Below are positions 61,629 through 64,000 of a DNA stretch of 64,000 bases, in pieces (position 1 is the stretch's first letter; every line of letters begins with the position of its first letter). The notes under the pieces are model-generated. The model had not been told where the DNA came from and did no database searches. It was given only the letters and a program-made list of their open reading frames with translations. The DNA is from Oceanococcus sp964629015 (GTDB lineage: Bacteria; Pseudomonadota; Gammaproteobacteria; Nevskiales; Oceanococcaceae), in the NCBI GenBank assembly GCA_964629015.1, contig CAZVMN010000007.1, positions 1 to 64,000 on the forward strand. Direction: 5' to 3'. Position numbers and translations under genes: made by a program.

Positions 61629-62009
61629 ATGAAAAACATTCTCGCAATGCTGGCGTTGTGCACTTTCGCAAACGTCACACAGGCCGCTGTACAGGCCCAA
61701 ACGGACAACGGCTTGCAGCTCGAAAACCAAGTCGAGGTCAAAGCCTCTGCCATTCAGGCGTACAAAGCGCTCACCGGCAATGTAGCCCCGTGGTGGCCAG
61801 CCGATCACAGCCGGTTAGGTTCGTCTGAGAATTTCTCCATGGATGCACGGCCAGGCGGATGCTCACGCATGCGCCAGCGCTACACCGAGAGTGGCTTTGT
61901 CGCTAAGCCCTTAGGGGAATTCGTGTCTATCGTCGATAAGGTTCAGGGCCAGCAACTCCAGGCACTCGCCAACGTCATCAACAACAAGTCATTCCGTGGA
62001 TATTTTTAA
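61629..62009 (+). pseudogene. SRPBCC (START-like) protein, probably internally deleted
   Basis: A 126-residue reading frame with a signal peptide (to about residue 19). The beginning matches SRPBCC/AHSA1-type proteins: VEVKASAIQAYKALTGNVAPWW, here in its parts VEVKASAIQAYKAL and APWWPADHS, then SMDARPGGC. Right after, it reads RQRYTESGFVAKPLGEF and VDKVQGQQLQALAN, which resembles the C-terminal end of the family. The normal middle strands (roughly 60 residues) are absent, so I infer an in-frame deletion. Its end overlaps the DUF456 start by 14 bases. Confidence 0.5.
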
Positions 62010-62502
62010 CGCAGACACGCTCAGCTTGGCGCTGCTCTGGGGAGGCGCCTTGACACTCATCGCGCTGGGCGTGATCGGCTTGGTTTTCCCCGCCATCCCG
62101 GGGCCACCGCTGCTGTTTGGCGGGCTATGGATGGCGGCCTGGATTGAGGACTACGTCCACATCGGCATGTGGACATTGATCGTGCTGGGCCTACTGGCCT
62201 TGCTTGGTGTGCTGGCAGATTTCATCGCCGGCGCTCTTGGCGCCAAACGCTTCGGTGCTTCAGGCTTGTCCGTGCTGGGCGCTACGCTGGGCGCTATCGT
62301 GGGCATCTTCTTTGGGATCATTGGTCTGTTGATCGGACCGTTTGCCGGCGCAGTGATCGGCGAGCTGATGTCGGGCCGCACATTGGATGCGGCGGGACGC
62401 GCCGGCGTGGGCGCGACCATCGGCTTGCTCATCGGCACGGCCGCCAAGCTCGCCACCGGCATCATGATGGTCGGGATTTTCCTGTTCGTACGCCTGACTT
62501 AA
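61996..62502 (+). CDS. DUF456 family membrane protein
   Basis: A 168-residue glycine-rich inner-membrane protein with about four hydrophobic segments. The family pattern is seen in GLVFPAIPGPPLLFGGL and in the repeated GxxxG segments GAIVGIFFGIIGLLIGPFAG and GRAGVGATIGLLIGTAAKL. Start GTG 61996 lies inside the upstream frame. Function unknown; some DUF456 proteins are linked with envelope stress, but not proven. Confidence 0.85.
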   Translation: MDIFNADTLSLALLWGGALTLIALGVIGLVFPAIPGPPLLFGGLWMAAWIEDYVHIGMWTLIVLGLLALLGVLADFIAGALGAKRFGASGLSVLGATLGAIVGIFFGIIGLLIGPFAGAVIGELMSGRTLDAAGRAGVGATIGLLIGTAAKLATGIMMVGIFLFVRLT

Positions 62503-62592
62503 GGCCCTGATATTGCGGGGCGCGATGCTATCATCCGTGACGGCCTAGCCAGCGCCCTGGCTACTTCAAAACCATCGAAACAGGAGACCCGC

Positions 62593-64000
62593 ATGAGCAG
62601 CGCCAATACGCTGGAATTTCGCGATCTGGCACGTAGCGCCTTGAAACTCGCACCGGATCTGCCACGCGCCGCCACTGCCATGGCGCGCACACTGTTGCTC
62701 AAGAAAGACAAAGCCCAATCCATCGGCTCACTGGTCGAACAGCAGGCCCGCCAACGGCCCAACCAGTTGGCGATCCGTTACCAGGACAGTGCCTATACCT
62801 ACGCGGAGTTCAACCAAGCCGCCAACCGTGTGGCCCATTACCTGGAAGGTCGCGGCGTGGGCGGTGGAGACGTCGTTGCGGTGATGATGGAAAACCGCCC
62901 CGAAGTGCTGATTGCCGTGGCTGGTATCGTCAAGCTGGGCGCCATCGCCAGCATGATCAATACCTCACAACGCGACCATGTGCTGATCCACAGCCTGACG
63001 CTGGTCAAACCACGCTTCACCATTGTGGGCAGCGAGCTGCGCGAGGCGATTGATTCCGTCAGCGAGGAACTCGGCCAGGCATTTGCCGACAGCCGCCTGT
63101 TTCAGCGCGACGACAACGAGGACGAATGCCCTGCAGGATACGTCGATCTTGACACCGAACTGCGCCAGCAACCGACCACCAATCCACCCAGCACCGACGA
63201 TGTGCTGCTTGGACAACCGGCCTATTACATCTTCACCTCAGGCACGACCGGGTTACCCAAAGCCTCTGTGATGAGCCATCTACGCTGGACCCGGGCCTGT
63301 TACTCCATGGGTCAGGCGGCCATGGCCACGCGTGACAATGACGTGTTCTATTGCGCCCTGCCGCTGTATCACAACAACGCCCTGACCCTGGCGTGGTCCG
63401 CCGCGCTGGGTGGCGGTGCAACCATGGCACTGGCGCGTAAGTTTTCAGCCAGCCGCTTCTGGGATGACATCCGCCGCTTTGATGCCACCATGTTCTGCTA
63501 CATCGGTGAGCTGTGCCGCTATCTGCTGGCGCAACCCGAGCGCGACAACGACCGCCAGCATCACGTACGTTTGTGTGTCGGCAATGGCCTGCGCCCAGAA
63601 ATCTGGGACGAGTTCAAATCCCGCTTTGGCATTGAACGCATCAACGAGTTTTATGGCGCCTCGGAAGGCAATCTGATTTTCACCAACGCCTTCAATGTGG
63701 ACCGTACAGCCGGTTTCTGTCCGATGTCCTTCGCCGTCGTCAAATACGACATCGACGCCGATGAGCCCGTGCGTGACAACAACGGCCACATGCTGCGGGT
63801 GAACAAAGGCGAATCCGGATTGCTGCTCACCGAGGTCACCGAGCGTTTCGGTTTCGAGGGTTACACCGACCCCAAAGCCAGCGAGAAAAAACTGTTCCGT
63901 GACGTGTTTGCGCCGGGCGATTGCTGGTTCAACACGGGCGATCTGGTGCGCGACCAGGGCTTCAAACACATCCAGTTTGTTGATCGCCTCGGCGATACCT
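62593..64000 (+). CDS. Long-chain acyl-CoA synthetase, FATP-like (partial)
   Basis: AMP-forming ligase that activates fatty acids; the first 469 codons are present and the gene runs off the right edge. The AMP-binding motif is YIFTSGTTGLPKAS, followed by LPLYHNNALTLAW and the EFYGASEGNLIF motif; NTGDLVRDQGFKH is near the end. The sequence resembles the FATP/very-long-chain branch, not E. coli FadD. Start ATG 62593 follows CAGGAGA. A possible -10 TATCAT lies near 62530. It stands alone after the DUF456 gene. Confidence 0.93.
   Translation, partial: MSSANTLEFRDLARSALKLAPDLPRAATAMARTLLLKKDKAQSIGSLVEQQARQRPNQLAIRYQDSAYTYAEFNQAANRVAHYLEGRGVGGGDVVAVMMENRPEVLIAVAGIVKLGAIASMINTSQRDHVLIHSLTLVKPRFTIVGSELREAIDSVSEELGQAFADSRLFQRDDNEDECPAGYVDLDTELRQQPTTNPPSTDDVLLGQPAYYIFTSGTTGLPKASVMSHLRWTRACYSMGQAAMATRDNDVFYCALPLYHNNALTLAWSAALGGGATMALARKFSASRFWDDIRRFDATMFCYIGELCRYLLAQPERDNDRQHHVRLCVGNGLRPEIWDEFKSRFGIERINEFYGASEGNLIFTNAFNVDRTAGFCPMSFAVVKYDIDADEPVRDNNGHMLRVNKGESGLLLTEVTERFGFEGYTDPKASEKKLFRDVFAPGDCWFNTGDLVRDQGFKHIQFVDRLGDT

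Noticed and set aside
1..64000. tRNA, rRNA or CRISPR features
   Set aside because: I looked through the intergenic gaps and found no cloverleaf-like arms, rRNA-like sequence or regularly spaced repeats. All gaps are under 300 bases.

Overview
The window reads as ordinary, densely packed chromosome of a GC-rich Gram-negative bacterium, most likely a gammaproteobacterium. The evidence is the gene order mreBCD-mrdAB-mltB-rlpA-dacA-ybeD-lipB, the prmA-fis-purH junction, accB-accC, thyA-lgt, cutA next to a DsbD-type gene, a FabR-like regulator, MlaA and MlaC, and two TonB-dependent receptors. A position near the Nevskiales/Xanthomonadales/Chromatiales is my inference. I see no rRNA, tRNA, CRISPR array, prophage or complete insertion sequence. 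One short mobile element with long inverted ends lies inside an operon.

Layout. 1-2338 (minus): an SDR, an iron-sulfur photolyase and the start of a membrane protein, divergent from a renalase-like flavoprotein (2368-3399). 3351-7614 (minus): POT peptide transporter, surface ACE-like M2 peptidase, TIGR01777 epimerase. 7763-12882 (minus): gatC-gatA-gatB-hslO-degV, closed by a terminator. 13024-22639 (plus): the rod-shape and cell-wall elongation cluster, ending with ybeD and lipB. 22696-25731 (plus): mlaC, mlaA, an alpha/beta hydrolase and a FabR-like TetR regulator. 25799-32320 (minus): two large TonB-dependent receptors, the second with an added N-terminal SH3b domain. 32522-33484 (minus): an epimerase. 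33588-41392 (plus): the MoxR/Bat cluster (MoxR, DUF58, DUF4381, two VWA proteins, BatD) and a tandem GST-like protein. 41497-47463: beta-propeller lipoprotein, atypical thiolase, esterase lipoprotein, MFS transporter. 47460-50958 (minus): thyA, lgt, fRMsr and MATE genes. 51053-57580 (plus): cutA, a stand-alone DsbD N-terminal domain, TlpA, aroQ, accBC, prmA, fis, purH. 57632-64000: greB, an HSDL2-like SDR, a DAACS symporter, a cold-shock gene, an ArsC/YffB protein, two small secreted proteins (one apparently internally deleted), DUF456, and a truncated acyl-CoA synthetase.

How the genes work together. Most genes sit in tight operons with many 4-base ATGA/GTGA stop-start overlaps. Main themes are envelope biogenesis (elongasome, MlaAC, Lgt, Bat), peptide use (receptors, ACE-like peptidase, POT carrier), fatty-acid and biotin-carboxylase metabolism, and periplasmic thiol chemistry.

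The strongest leads are: a 265-bp MITE-like element inserted exactly in the moxR stop codon yet regenerating it; a TonB-dependent receptor carrying a peptidoglycan-type SH3b domain; a thiolase lacking its nucleophilic cysteine and its GHP histidine; and a DsbD reduced to its N-terminal domain beside a TlpA thioredoxin, with no membrane electron shuttle encoded nearby.
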